Shown here one piece after another: positions 51,141-60,354 of a stretch of DNA of 64,000 bases. The notes beneath the pieces are model-generated. The model made no database searches. It was not told the origin of the DNA and saw only the letters and a program-made list of their open reading frames with translations. Source of the stretch: Sphingosinicella sp963974575 (lineage in GTDB: Bacteria; Pseudomonadota; Alphaproteobacteria; Sphingomonadales; Sphingomonadaceae); assembly GCF_963974575.1 (NCBI RefSeq), contig NZ_CAXBBQ010000006.1, positions 248,001 through 312,000 on the forward strand, written 5' to 3'. The position numbers were made by a program, and so were the translations under genes. Position 1 is the stretch's first letter; every line of letters starts with the position of its first letter.

Positions 51141-52369
51141 GCAGTAGCGACGTACTGATCGTGGGCGCGGGACAGGCCGCTGCCCAGGCCGCCATCAGTT
51201 TGCGGATGGCGAACTTCACGGGCACCATCACGATGGTCGGCGCCGAAGCCGTTCCGCCCTATGAACGCCCGCCGCTTTCCAAGGACTATCTCGCCGGTGA
51301 AAAGGAAGCCGCCCGGCTGCTGCTTCGCCCCGAGGCGTTCTGGGCCGACAAGAACGTCACCCTGCATCTCGGCACGCGCGTCGTCGCGGTGAACCCGGAA
51401 GCGCGCACCGTCACCACGGATGCGGGCGAGCATCTCGGCTACGGCGATCTCATCTGGGCAGCCGGCGGCAGCCCGCGCCCCCTGCCCCTGCCTGGCGCCG
51501 ACAGCCACAACGTCCACATGATCCGCACGATTGCCGACGTCGATGCCCTCCGCGCCGACCTTGAAGGCGGCGGGCCGGTGGTGATCATCGGTGGCGGCTA
51601 CATCGGCCTTGAGGCGGCGGCTGTCCTCGTCAAACAAGGTCACAAGGTCACGCTGCTCGAAGCACTGCCGCGCGTGCTCGCGCGCGTTGCCGGAGAGACG
51701 GTGTCCCGCTTCTATGAAGAGGAGCACCGCGCCCATGGCGTCGATCTGCGCCTCTCCGCCGCCATTGAAGCGCTGGAAACAGAGGCCGGCCGCGTCACGG
51801 CCGTCCGTCTCGCCGACGGCGAGCGGCTTCCCGCAGCCGCGGTGATCGTCGGCATCGGCCTCGTGCCTTCTGTCGAGCCGCTTCTCGATGCGGGGGCGAG
51901 CGGCGGCAATGGTGTCGATGTCGATGCTTTCTGCCGCACGGCCCTTCCCCACGTCTATGCGATCGGCGATTGTGCGGCCCACGAGAGCCGTTTCGCGGAA
52001 GGCGCGCGTATCCGCCTCGAGTCGGTGCAGAATGCCGTCGATCAGGCGAAAACCGCTGTCGGCGCCATCCTCGGCAACCCGCAGCCCTACACGGCGACGC
52101 CGTGGTTCTGGTCCAACCAGTATGACCTCCGCCTGCAAACCGTCGGCCTCTCCACGGGCCACGATGCCACCGTGCTGCGCGGCGAGCCAAGCGCGCGCAG
52201 CTTCAGCCTTATCTATTTGAAGGGTGGCCGGGTCATCGCGCTCGATTGCATCAGTGCGGCGAAGGATTTCATTCAGGGGCGTGCACTCGTCGAAAAAGGG
52301 GCGGTCATCAATCCGGCCCGCCTCGCCGATGCCGGCACACCGCTGAAGGAGCTCCTGGCCGCATCATAG
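51137..52369 (+). CDS. FAD-dependent ferredoxin/rubredoxin-type reductase
   Basis: 410-residue NAD(P)H oxidoreductase. The FAD motif is VIVGAGQAAAQAAISLR, the NAD motif is VVIIGGGYIGLEAAAVL, and a second FAD motif contains HVYAIGDCA. The C-terminal domain resembles putidaredoxin/rhodocoxin reductases. It would reduce a [2Fe-2S] ferredoxin, but none is encoded nearby. Start is GTG at 51137, overlapping the previous stop as GTGA. Confidence 0.87.
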   Translation: MSSSDVLIVGAGQAAAQAAISLRMANFTGTITMVGAEAVPPYERPPLSKDYLAGEKEAARLLLRPEAFWADKNVTLHLGTRVVAVNPEARTVTTDAGEHLGYGDLIWAAGGSPRPLPLPGADSHNVHMIRTIADVDALRADLEGGGPVVIIGGGYIGLEAAAVLVKQGHKVTLLEALPRVLARVAGETVSRFYEEEHRAHGVDLRLSAAIEALETEAGRVTAVRLADGERLPAAAVIVGIGLVPSVEPLLDAGASGGNGVDVDAFCRTALPHVYAIGDCAAHESRFAEGARIRLESVQNAVDQAKTAVGAILGNPQPYTATPWFWSNQYDLRLQTVGLSTGHDATVLRGEPSARSFSLIYLKGGRVIALDCISAAKDFIQGRALVEKGAVINPARLADAGTPLKELLAAS

Positions 52370-52382
52370 GGGGACTCACGCC

Positions 52383-53324
52383 TTGACCATGCCAGCGCTG
52401 TTTCGTGGGCGGCTTTCGATCCCGGTGATCGGGTCGCCGCTGTTCATCATCTCGAACCCTGATCTCGTCATCGCGCAGTGCCGCGCGGGCATCGTCGGCA
52501 GCTTCCCGTCGCTGAACGCCCGCCCGCTGGCGCAGTTCGAAGAATGGCTGCAGCGCCTTTCGAGCGAGCTCACCGAGAAGGACGCGCCCTACGCGGTCAA
52601 CCTCATCGTCCACAAGTCGAACGACCGGCTGATGGACGACCTCGCGCTCTGCGTGAAATACAAGGTGCCGCTCATCATTACCTCGCTCGGCGCGCGCGAA
52701 GACGTGAACGCGGCAATCCACAGCTACGGCGGCCTCGTCTTCCACGACGTCATCACGGGCGCGTATGCAAAGAAGGCCATCGAAAAGGGCGCGGACGGCC
52801 TCATTCCCGTCGCCGCGGGCGCGGGCGGCCATGCCGGCACGCTCTCCCCGTTCGCGCTCGTTCAGGAAATCCGCGAATGGTTCGACGGGCCGATCGCGCT
52901 TTCGGGCGCCATCGCGAGTGGAAGTGCCGTGCTCGCGGCCGAAGCGATGGGCGCCGATTTCGGCTATATCGGCTCGGCCTTCATCGCCACCACCGAAGCG
53001 CGCGCCGACGAGCGCTACAAGCAGATGATCGTCGATAGCCGCGCGTCGGACATCGTCTATTCGAACCTCTTCACCGGCGTGCACGGCAACTACCTCGCCC
53101 CGTCCATCGTGAATGCCGGCCTCGATCCCGCGAATTTGCCGACCAGCGACCCTTCGAAGATGGACTTCGGCAGCGGCGGCAACACCGGCGCCAAGGCGTG
53201 GAAAGACATCTGGGGCTGCGGCCAGGGCATCGGCGCGGTGAAGGCCGTGCTGCCCGCCGCGGAACTCGTCGCGCGCCTGAAACGCGAATACGACGCGGCC
53301 AAAGCGAAACTCTGCGCCGCCTGA
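52383..53324 (+). CDS. Nitronate monooxygenase family (2-nitropropane dioxygenase-like)
   Basis: 313-residue FMN enzyme. Motifs: SPLFIISNP at the N-terminus, GLVFHDVITGAYAKKAIEKG, GAGGHAGTLS (phosphate binding), and ALSGAIASGSAVLAAEAMGAD. It oxidises alkyl nitronates in known members. The start is TTG at 52383, with GGGGGA 8 bases upstream; ATG at 52389 is an alternative with poorer spacing. Follows the reductase by 13 bases, so probably one transcript. Confidence 0.85.
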   Translation: MTMPALFRGRLSIPVIGSPLFIISNPDLVIAQCRAGIVGSFPSLNARPLAQFEEWLQRLSSELTEKDAPYAVNLIVHKSNDRLMDDLALCVKYKVPLIITSLGAREDVNAAIHSYGGLVFHDVITGAYAKKAIEKGADGLIPVAAGAGGHAGTLSPFALVQEIREWFDGPIALSGAIASGSAVLAAEAMGADFGYIGSAFIATTEARADERYKQMIVDSRASDIVYSNLFTGVHGNYLAPSIVNAGLDPANLPTSDPSKMDFGSGGNTGAKAWKDIWGCGQGIGAVKAVLPAAELVARLKREYDAAKAKLCAA

Positions 53325-53423
53325 ACCGTTCTCTTTGATGCGGCTCAAGATACCGCCGGGCCGCTGTGGCATGGTTGGTTCCGGAACAAGCCGCGACTCG
53401 AAGGCAAGGATCGGAAGCGCACG

Positions 53424-53825
53424 ATGGAACTGACGATTTCTCTCGAAGAGGTATGCCGCATCGTGCTGAGGGCACGCGAATACGACGCGCAGGTCCCCGC
53501 CGTCGATCCCGACGACAGCTCCAACATGGCCGACGACAAGGCCGTGGACGTTCTCGAAGACTCCTCGAACACCTCTGTCGAGGAAGAGCTGCGCAGCATG
53601 ATCGAGGATCTGAACGACGACGAGCAGACCGAACTCTACACGCTGATGCTGGTCGGCGCCGGCGACTACGACCCCGCCGAATGGGATGAAGCCCTCGCCA
53701 CCGTCACCGACGAGATTTCAGACATCCCCGATGCCCTCATGCGCACCCCCATGCTGGCCTCACTCCTGGAAACCGGCCTCGCGGCGTTCGGGCTGGACTG
53801 CGACGGGCTGGGAACGGTGGGTTAG
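53424..53825 (+). CDS. DUF3775 family protein
   Basis: 133-residue acidic protein of the DUF3775 family, with an N-terminal VCRIVLRAREYDAQVPAVD and the C-terminal EEELRSMIEDLNDDEQTELY block. Function unknown. Its stop is next to the convergent glycosyltransferase-fusion gene. Confidence 0.8.
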   Translation: MELTISLEEVCRIVLRAREYDAQVPAVDPDDSSNMADDKAVDVLEDSSNTSVEEELRSMIEDLNDDEQTELYTLMLVGAGDYDPAEWDEALATVTDEISDIPDALMRTPMLASLLETGLAAFGLDCDGLGTVG

Positions 53826-55715
53826 CTACCCGGGGTCGTCATCGCGAACCCAAAGCGCATACCCCTGAATGGAGTCCACCTTCCGATAGTTCTCCCAGAC
53901 GGATGCAAAGCGAGGATCACCTGAGAGGTATTCGAGGTAATTGAACTTTCCGCCGATGAAATATGACTTCCGTTTGCGTTCATCGACGAAGACGTGACCG
54001 GGCTTGAAAGCGAGCAGATCGTCTACTGTTGCGCGGCGGGAATAATTCAAGATTTGCAGTGCCTGGCTGCATGACTGGTGATTGATCTGGCACTTGGGTT
54101 CAGAAAGCAGGCCCGCAGCACCCGGAACGAGCCATTGCGCAGGAAAACGGCTTGTCCAGGTTGCACCGGTCAGGTTGACGAAGGGGAAGCTGGCCCAAAG
54201 ATTCGACGATAGCACCAGGACGGATGGTGCAACGCCGGGCACGGGATAAGCAGCCAAGAATGGGCGAAGGAGCCGTGATTTGTAAGGCCCTTCGATGACA
54301 GGCGGCAATAGCATCGCGGCGACTGTCATAACCGCTATCACGGCATAGAGTTTCCTGACGAAACCCCGCGCAATCATCGCGCAGAGTGTTAGCAACAGGA
54401 ACACGTTCATGGGATATGCGTGAGATGGCCATCCCTTGAACTGGATCAAATAGGCCCCGCAAAAACCGGTCGCCACGGCAGCAAATCTCAATGCGAACGA
54501 ATTTTTTGAAAATTCATACTGAAGAAACAACAAGTACAGGACGATTGGAAATACGAGAAAGTGCGGCTTCGTAATAACCAGCAGGGAAACGTATCCGTAG
54601 GCGTGATAAACTTCCGACGCCATTGGAACGATATTATCGATATACTCCCTGTGAAATACGAATATGAAAACAAAGTACAAGCCGCACAGCGTTGATATGG
54701 TTATATTTTCTAGCGAAAAAACAGCTCTACAGTTTTTCCCCTGCAAGGACGCAACCACTGAAACAAGCAGTGGCGCAAACAGGAAATAGGGTTTCATCGC
54801 CAAGCCGAAGAACGCAAATACGCCGAGGGCTATAGCCTCCAGAGGCTTCCTCTGGGAACCTGAAGGATCGAGGCAAAGCGCAAGGAAATATGGCAATGAA
54901 AAAATGAGCATCAGGTGCTCGCGCTGGCCAACGAAAGGAATCGGCAGCACGATCAGCGATATGATCGCAGCCGAAAAAACGGCGATGCGTTCCACGCGCG
55001 TCACATCTTCACTTGCCGCGACGATGCGTCCACACCAGACAAGCGACACGAACAGAAGGCCAGAAACGTAGATTAGAAACGCTGAAGTGCTTCCACTTCC
55101 TATCCATTGAGACACGAGTACCGGTGGTGCGGTTACGTAGAACGCCAGCGGGGGATTGATCTCAATGACATCGACATAGAGACGGGCGCCGTTCAGGAAC
55201 TTTTCCGTGGCCACCAAATACCAACTCGTATCATGGTTAAAGGGCCGTCCCCAGAAATAGAGGGCGAATAGTGCCGTGGTGGCAAACGCCCAAGCAACGT
55301 ACGACGCAAACATCGATCTTTCATCGAGATGATGCCCCGGACGGAACACCCAAAATTTGAATGCAACGAAGTTGAGGCTGGGCACAGCGAGGCCAACCAG
55401 CGCCAGCGCCGCCAGCATCGGCCACTGCAGCACGTGCGTGACAACAAACACGATTAGGGAGGAGGTTGCGAAACCAAGAAGGCTTGCGACTGCAAATCTG
55501 CCGAGCGCTTCTGAATGTTCGGCCTGCCTGTTGAAGGTCCAACTGAAGTGGCCGAGGTAGGCAAATACCACCGCACAAGCGAAACCGACGGTGTTGGCCG
55601 ATCCAGGTGTAAGGCCGCCAAGGCTGCTGGCCAGATAGGCCGCAAAAAGGTGGAGAGCTGTTGCCGCGACCCCCACCGTACCAAAGCGGCCCGCCTGCAC
55701 TGCAAACGCGGTCAT
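53826..55715 (-). CDS. GtrA-like flippase domain fused to a GT-C-type membrane protein
   Basis: 629-residue polytopic membrane protein. The first 130 residues form a four-helix GtrA domain (RFGTVGVAATALHL through NFVAFKFWVFRPG). After that the protein becomes a dolichyl-phosphate-mannose-type GT-C membrane enzyme with about ten more helices, an acidic EINPPLAFYV loop after the first helix, and a C-terminal periplasmic part. GtrA flips lipid-linked sugar and the fused part could transfer it. The ATG at 55715 overlaps the methyltransferase stop. Confidence 0.75.
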   Translation of the reverse strand: MTAFAVQAGRFGTVGVAATALHLFAAYLASSLGGLTPGSANTVGFACAVVFAYLGHFSWTFNRQAEHSEALGRFAVASLLGFATSSLIVFVVTHVLQWPMLAALALVGLAVPSLNFVAFKFWVFRPGHHLDERSMFASYVAWAFATTALFALYFWGRPFNHDTSWYLVATEKFLNGARLYVDVIEINPPLAFYVTAPPVLVSQWIGSGSTSAFLIYVSGLLFVSLVWCGRIVAASEDVTRVERIAVFSAAIISLIVLPIPFVGQREHLMLIFSLPYFLALCLDPSGSQRKPLEAIALGVFAFFGLAMKPYFLFAPLLVSVVASLQGKNCRAVFSLENITISTLCGLYFVFIFVFHREYIDNIVPMASEVYHAYGYVSLLVITKPHFLVFPIVLYLLFLQYEFSKNSFALRFAAVATGFCGAYLIQFKGWPSHAYPMNVFLLLTLCAMIARGFVRKLYAVIAVMTVAAMLLPPVIEGPYKSRLLRPFLAAYPVPGVAPSVLVLSSNLWASFPFVNLTGATWTSRFPAQWLVPGAAGLLSEPKCQINHQSCSQALQILNYSRRATVDDLLAFKPGHVFVDERKRKSYFIGGKFNYLEYLSGDPRFASVWENYRKVDSIQGYALWVRDDDPG

Positions 55716-56443
55716 GATTTCCGTAGCGACGCGTAAAGAGAAAGGCCGAATGGCAAGGGGACATTGCCGACGATCCAACGCTCCAGCCCAAATACGCCCG
55801 CCAAGGCTGCATTGACGACGGGATGAGGCATCAAGTCGGTTTCGGCATGTCTGTTGAAAACCCGTTCCGCGATGCGCTGGACGACGGCCAGCGGGAACAA
55901 CAGGGTGTTGAAGTACGCAAGTTCAACAACCTCCAACCCGGCCTTCTCTGCGGCTTCGCGCAGGGAATCAGGTGTGTAGCGACGTTGATGATGGTGCAAT
56001 TCGTCATGGCGAGACCAGAGCCAGGGCATCGCCGGCACGGTCAGCAATATACGCCCGTCGTCAGCAAGCCGCTGCGAGAGGGCCCGCAGCGAGTCACTGT
56101 CCCGTTCCACGTGTTCGAGGACATCGAACATCGTGATCAAATCGAAGTTCTTGCTTTCGAACGGAATGTTGTCCGGCATCTCTCCGAAAAGGATATCCCC
56201 TGCCCATTTGTCGCGTGCGCTTTGCCGAGCGCCTGCATCATATTCAAACGCGTGGACGTTTCCGAATTCAGCCAACAGGGGTAAATTTCCGCCTGTACCG
56301 GAACCCGCATCCAGCAGAAGTGGATTTTGCGCCTTATCCGCGAGATTCCGCGCCAGCAAGCGTCTCAAAATATGTCGCCGTCCCACGAACCACCAATGTT
56401 CGTCTTCCTGCGCGGCCATGCGCGTGTAGACGGCTCTATCCAC
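55712..56443 (-). CDS. SAM-dependent methyltransferase
   Basis: 243-residue class I methyltransferase (Methyltransf_11/UbiE-like). Motif I is LLLDAGSGTGG at 42-52, motif post-I HAFEYDAGA, and FDLITMFDVLEHV is motif II. Placed between a GtrB-like glycosyltransferase and the GtrA fusion, it may methylate a lipid-linked sugar. Overlaps both neighbours (by 8 and 4 bases). Confidence 0.87.
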   Translation of the reverse strand: MDRAVYTRMAAQEDEHWWFVGRRHILRRLLARNLADKAQNPLLLDAGSGTGGNLPLLAEFGNVHAFEYDAGARQSARDKWAGDILFGEMPDNIPFESKNFDLITMFDVLEHVERDSDSLRALSQRLADDGRILLTVPAMPWLWSRHDELHHHQRRYTPDSLREAAEKAGLEVVELAYFNTLLFPLAVVQRIAERVFNRHAETDLMPHPVVNAALAGVFGLERWIVGNVPLPFGLSLYASLRKS

Positions 56444-57464
56444 GGGACACCTTGGACAGATCAGATGCCTCTATGCCGAACGTATGCTCGACGATGTAAA
56501 GCGGCCTGCCGCGAACTTCTGTGGATATGCGACCGATATACTCCCCAAGGATACCCAGCGAAATGAGATTCAAGGCGCCAAGGAGCAGCACTGTAACCAT
56601 CAAAGACGCGTAGCCCGGCACATCGACATTGCCGAGCAGCTTCGCAACAAGAATGAACCCGGCGTAAGCTATCGCGAGCGTGGCGAGCACGGTGCCGACA
56701 TAGGTCCAGACCCTAAGGGGCGCCGTCGATGAAGAAAATATGCCGTCCAGCGCGAAGTTCCAAAGTTTCCAATACCGCCATTTACTGGTTCCTTTTGAGC
56801 GCTGCTCACGCACAAAAGCAACTTCGTCGCGACTAAAGCCCACCCAGGAGAAAAGCGATTTGTTGAAGCGCGTCCTTTCTCCCAAGGTGAGGAGCACATC
56901 TACGACTTCGCGGTCCATCAGTCGGAAGTCTCCGACATTTGCCGGAATCGGATGATCCGCAAGCCGATTGAAGAGATCGTAGAAGCGTCCGGCAGTCAGC
57001 CGCTTCAGAAACGTATCCGACGAGCGATCTATGCGCACGCCTTCAACGACCTTTGCTCCTGCCGCCCATTTCGAGATCATCTCGGGAACGACTTCAGGTG
57101 GATCCTGCAGATCCACATCCATTGGGATAATGGCATCGCCCGTCGCGAATTTCAGACCGGCAGAAAGTGCGGCTTCCTTTCCGAAATTCCTGGAAAGGCT
57201 GACGAGCTTCACGCGCTTGTCGCGCCGCGCAAAGGCAGAAATGATTGCCGCAGTTTCGTCCCGGCTACCATCGTCAACGAAAACCACTTCCACCGTCAAC
57301 GGCTCGGAAATATGTTCGCTCGCTGCCTCGACAACCGGAAGCACGCGTTCGAGGAACAAACCGATTGATTCCTGCTCATTCAGAACGGGGACGACCAAAG
57401 AAATCTTTTTGGTCCGAACGTTGCGCATACCGTGTGCCTTGCTTGAATAATTATCGGTATTCAA
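56436..57464 (-). CDS. Family 2 glycosyltransferase (GtrB/DPM1-like)
   Basis: 342-residue enzyme with an N-terminal GT-A domain (SLVVPVLNEQESIGLF, VFVDDGSRDET, PMDVDLQDPPE) and two C-terminal membrane helices (about 240-260 and 275-300), the layout of undecaprenyl-phosphate sugar synthases. It would make the lipid-linked sugar used by the following genes. A second in-frame ATG at codon 13 is possible. Confidence 0.9.
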   Translation of the reverse strand: MNTDNYSSKAHGMRNVRTKKISLVVPVLNEQESIGLFLERVLPVVEAASEHISEPLTVEVVFVDDGSRDETAAIISAFARRDKRVKLVSLSRNFGKEAALSAGLKFATGDAIIPMDVDLQDPPEVVPEMISKWAAGAKVVEGVRIDRSSDTFLKRLTAGRFYDLFNRLADHPIPANVGDFRLMDREVVDVLLTLGERTRFNKSLFSWVGFSRDEVAFVREQRSKGTSKWRYWKLWNFALDGIFSSSTAPLRVWTYVGTVLATLAIAYAGFILVAKLLGNVDVPGYASLMVTVLLLGALNLISLGILGEYIGRISTEVRGRPLYIVEHTFGIEASDLSKVSRG

Positions 57465-57540
57465 ACACCAGAATAGTTAATTCGCGGCTAAGTCTGCTCT
57501 GCACTGACACCCACCGCATGGACGAATGGCAAGGCCGCCA

Positions 57541-58599
57541 TCATGCCGTCCGCAAATACCGCTCCGCCCCCCACCACACCGCATACGTTCCCGCGAAGGC
57601 GACGAGTCCGTCCACCGCGTAGTGCCAACCGAGGTGGATCGAGCCCACAAAAGTCGTCAGCGCAAAAAGCGAGGCGATGAGGCCTGCTGTGCGGCCGATC
57701 CGGAACGCGAGCAGCACGTAGAGAAATGCGATCGCGTTGTGCAGCGAGGGCATAGCGGAAATGCCCATGGAGAAGGCGATCGTGTCCGTTTCGTGCGCGG
57801 TCCAGAGCATATTCTGCCAGTGCAGCGCGCCAAGGCCCATGCCGCCGTCCGCCTTCAGCGCCGCGTCGATCGCGGTGAGCCTCTCCATCAGCCCGGCAAA
57901 CTCAGGCGCGGAGGGCGAGGCCATGGCCGCGAGAAAGCACGGCCCCGCGGAGCTGCCGATGTAGGCGCCAAACACCCCGAGCACGATCCAGATGGCCGTG
58001 AAATTCAGGAAGAAGCGCGCCCGCTCGGCGCCCGGCGCGATGAGCGCGAAATAGCCGATCGCCACGGAAAGCCCGAACACCCAGAGCGTATACAGGCGAT
58101 CGATCACCAGCGTGGCATCGGCCGATCCGAACAGCGCATGGGTCAGTTCCCACGGTTGCCGGCCAAGGAACAGGAGCTTGTCGGCCGCGGTAAACAGATC
58201 GTCGAGATAGAACGGCATGATGTGCGGGATCTGCATTTTCAGCATACCCATCGCCGCGAACAGCACCGGCATCAGTGCGAGCGGCAGAAGTCGGGAGATG
58301 AGCCCGCTCGTATCCTGAAGCTGCGCGCGCAGGGCAATCACCATGCGGGAGAGCGGCTGTGCCTCTCCGGAGAGCAGTGCTCCGATCAAATGATAGAGAA
58401 GCCCCAGCGATACCACGAGCGGAATGGCACGCAGCGCCTTGCCCACGTAGTCCGCGACAAGCGCCGCTGTTGAGACGCCATTCCACTGCGCCGCCACCTC
58501 CGAAACGCCGTAGATTCCAGCGACCATCAGAAAGAGCGGCGCAAGCCACACCCATTCTTCGCGTGCGATGGAAAACGGCCTTCCGAGAACAGCGTACAT
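57541..58599 (-). CDS. PAP2-family membrane phosphatase/transferase
   Basis: 352-residue polytopic membrane protein. The PAP2 motif pieces are SAMPSLHNA (C2, His) and GSIHLGWHYAVDG (C3, His and Asp). The long N-terminal half with four or five helices resembles the inositol-phosphorylceramide-synthase-like branch rather than simple lipid phosphatases. Sphingomonads make sphingolipids, so a head-group transfer role is conceivable but unproven. Confidence 0.8.
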   Translation of the reverse strand: MYAVLGRPFSIAREEWVWLAPLFLMVAGIYGVSEVAAQWNGVSTAALVADYVGKALRAIPLVVSLGLLYHLIGALLSGEAQPLSRMVIALRAQLQDTSGLISRLLPLALMPVLFAAMGMLKMQIPHIMPFYLDDLFTAADKLLFLGRQPWELTHALFGSADATLVIDRLYTLWVFGLSVAIGYFALIAPGAERARFFLNFTAIWIVLGVFGAYIGSSAGPCFLAAMASPSAPEFAGLMERLTAIDAALKADGGMGLGALHWQNMLWTAHETDTIAFSMGISAMPSLHNAIAFLYVLLAFRIGRTAGLIASLFALTTFVGSIHLGWHYAVDGLVAFAGTYAVWWGAERYLRTA

Positions 58600-58882
58600 G
58601 GGCGCCCGATCGATAGCTGCAGCTGTGTCAGCAATAGATAGAAGGCGTTAACGATACGTAGAAGCCGTCCTCAGAGCGCGTCCGCCTCGGACATTACGAA
58701 GCCGTTCCAATAACATGTTGATAGTAGGGTTCGTGTGTGCAAGCAGCTGAACCGCGCGAGTTTTTTTATTCTCGCGTTGTTTACATCCCAGTTTGACTGG
58801 CCCGGCCGTCCCAGCGGTCGGGCCATTTTTCGTCTTGCCGTGGTGTGGGGATTCCGGGCACCGAAATCGGAAGACACTGCGA
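58600..58882. other. Non-coding region before the second integrated element
   Basis: About 280 bases. It contains an inverted repeat CGCGAG...CTCGCG at 58755-58776 with a T-rich loop, and a strong terminator-like hairpin at about 58798-58831. No gene is supported; a reading frame at 58735-58920 encodes the tell-tale GFEPATY, which is tRNA sequence read as protein. Confidence 0.55.
58798..58831 (+). terminator. Plus-strand terminator-like hairpin
   Basis: GGCCCGGCCG-TCCCAG-CGGTCGGGCC (one G-T pair) followed by ATTTTT on the plus strand. No plus-strand gene precedes it within 5 kb; it may end an unrecognised transcript starting near 58600-58740, or act as a boundary. Confidence 0.65.
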
Positions 58883-58929
58883 TGGTGAGCCCTGCTGGAT
58901 TCGAACCAGCGACCTACTGATTAAAAGTC
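58883..58929 (-). repeat. tRNA-Lys 3' fragment (attachment site remnant)
   Basis: 47 nt that read, on the minus strand, from GACTTTTAATC (lysine anticodon loop, TTT) through the T arm GGTTCGAATCC to the acceptor end GGGCTCA and CCA. The 5' half of the tRNA is absent and the sequence beyond 58929 is unrelated. This is the duplicated 3' end left by integration, next to the integrase at 59098. Confidence 0.85.
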
Positions 58930-59025
58930 TATTTCAATGCCTATTCCGAGGCCCGCAGAAATCAGCCATTCACATCTTCCGGCGCTTGGTTTTTCCCGGT
59001 TTTCCTTGATAATACGTTGACATTC

Positions 59026-59099
59026 GTGTCCGCAAGAATCATTCTCGATGCACATTGATGCGCACTCGTTGCGCGGACACAATGCGGACACACGGACAT
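59026..59099. repeat. CGGACAC repeats at the integrase gene start
   Basis: CGGACAC at 59074-59080 and 59085-59091, CGGACAT at 59093-59099, and the inverted GTGTCCG at 59026-59032. Two more CGGACAC copies occur at 63100-63106 and 63111-63117, in both places 11 bases apart. Likely binding sites for integrase or a replication protein. Confidence 0.55.
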
Positions 59100-60354
59100 G
59101 GCGACACGCATCACGGACGATCTGGTGAAAGGCCTCCCCCTTCCCGCCTCTGGCAACCGCGTCACTTATGACGACAAGGTGCGTGGTTTCGGCATCAGGG
59201 TCACCGCGGCGGGCGCAAAGGCTTTCGTGCTGAACTACCGCGTTTCCGGGCGTGAACGCCGCATGGCGATCGGCCGCTATCCCGACTGGTCCGTGGAATC
59301 GGCCCGGAAGCGCGCGAAGGAGCTGCGGCAGGACGTCGACCGCGGCATAGACCCGCTGGGCGCCAAACAGGCCGACCGCGCCGCGCCGACGGTCGCCGAC
59401 CTGTGCGAACGCTATATCGAGGAACATTTGCCCGACAAGCGCGCCAGCAGCGCACGGGACGACCGCGCCATGATCGATAACATCATCCGCCCGAAGCTCG
59501 GGGCGGAGAAGGTCGCGGAGATCGATCAGGCACGGGTGCGGAAGCTGCATCGCAGCCTCGCAGCTACGCCTTACCGTGCGAACCGGGTGCTGGCGCTGCT
59601 CAGCAAAATGTTCTCGCTGTCGATCGGCTGGAAGATGCGCGGCGACAACCCCGCCAAGGGCGTCAAGAGGTTCGCGGAAGAAAAGCGGGAGCGATACCTG
59701 ACGCCGGAAGACATCGGCCGTCTCGTGGCCGTTCTGGACGCCTATGCGGATCAGGGCGCGGCCAACATCGTGCGCCTGCTGCTGTTGACCGGCGCCCGTA
59801 GCGGTGAAGTCCGCTTTGCACGCTGGACGCAGTTCGATCTTGATGAGGGCAAATGGGTCAAGCCCGCCGCATACACGAAGCAGAACAAGGTGCATCGCGT
59901 GCCGCTATCGGACGCGGCCCGCACGCTGCTCAAGAGCATGTACGATACTGCGGCCCGTGACGATGACGGCAAGCTGAAAAGCGAATACCTGTTCCCCGGC
60001 CCTGTCTCGGGCGAGCCGCGAACGGAAATCAAGGACGAGTGGCGGGAGATCGCTATCGCGGCCGGCCTCTATGACGTCGTGGCGGGCAAGAACGCCAAGG
60101 GTGAACCGGTCGAGACAAAGGTCGTCAACTGCCGCCTGCACGATCTGCGTCACACCTATGCGTCGCTTCTCGTGTCGTCCGGCCTTTCGCTTCCGATCAT
60201 CGGCGCTCTGCTCGGGCACACGCAGCCGGGAACAACGGCTCGGTACGCACACCTGATGGACGATCCGCTACGGCAGGCCACCAATCGCGTGTCGGATATC
60301 GTGAGCGGACGGAAGGCGGCGGACGTCGTGCCGCTGCCGGAGCGGGCGGCGTGA
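59098..60354 (+). CDS. int: Tyrosine recombinase / integrase (P4 type)
   Basis: 418-residue integrase. DUF4102 arm-binding domain at the N-terminus (KVRGFGIRVTAAGAKAFVLN), core-binding helices, and a catalytic domain with Arg in LLTGARSGEVRFARW, His-x-x-Arg in HDLRHTYASLL, and GHTQPGTTARYAHL with the late His and catalytic Tyr. It is 169 bases right of the tRNA-Lys fragment. The start ATG overlaps a CGGACAT repeat. Its stop overlaps the next gene as GTGA. Confidence 0.92.
   Translation: MATRITDDLVKGLPLPASGNRVTYDDKVRGFGIRVTAAGAKAFVLNYRVSGRERRMAIGRYPDWSVESARKRAKELRQDVDRGIDPLGAKQADRAAPTVADLCERYIEEHLPDKRASSARDDRAMIDNIIRPKLGAEKVAEIDQARVRKLHRSLAATPYRANRVLALLSKMFSLSIGWKMRGDNPAKGVKRFAEEKRERYLTPEDIGRLVAVLDAYADQGAANIVRLLLLTGARSGEVRFARWTQFDLDEGKWVKPAAYTKQNKVHRVPLSDAARTLLKSMYDTAARDDDGKLKSEYLFPGPVSGEPRTEIKDEWREIAIAAGLYDVVAGKNAKGEPVETKVVNCRLHDLRHTYASLLVSSGLSLPIIGALLGHTQPGTTARYAHLMDDPLRQATNRVSDIVSGRKAADVVPLPERAA

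Noticed and set aside
58735..58920. 61-codon frame ending GFEPATY
   Set aside because: That string is the translated T arm of a tRNA; the frame covers the tRNA-Lys fragment.
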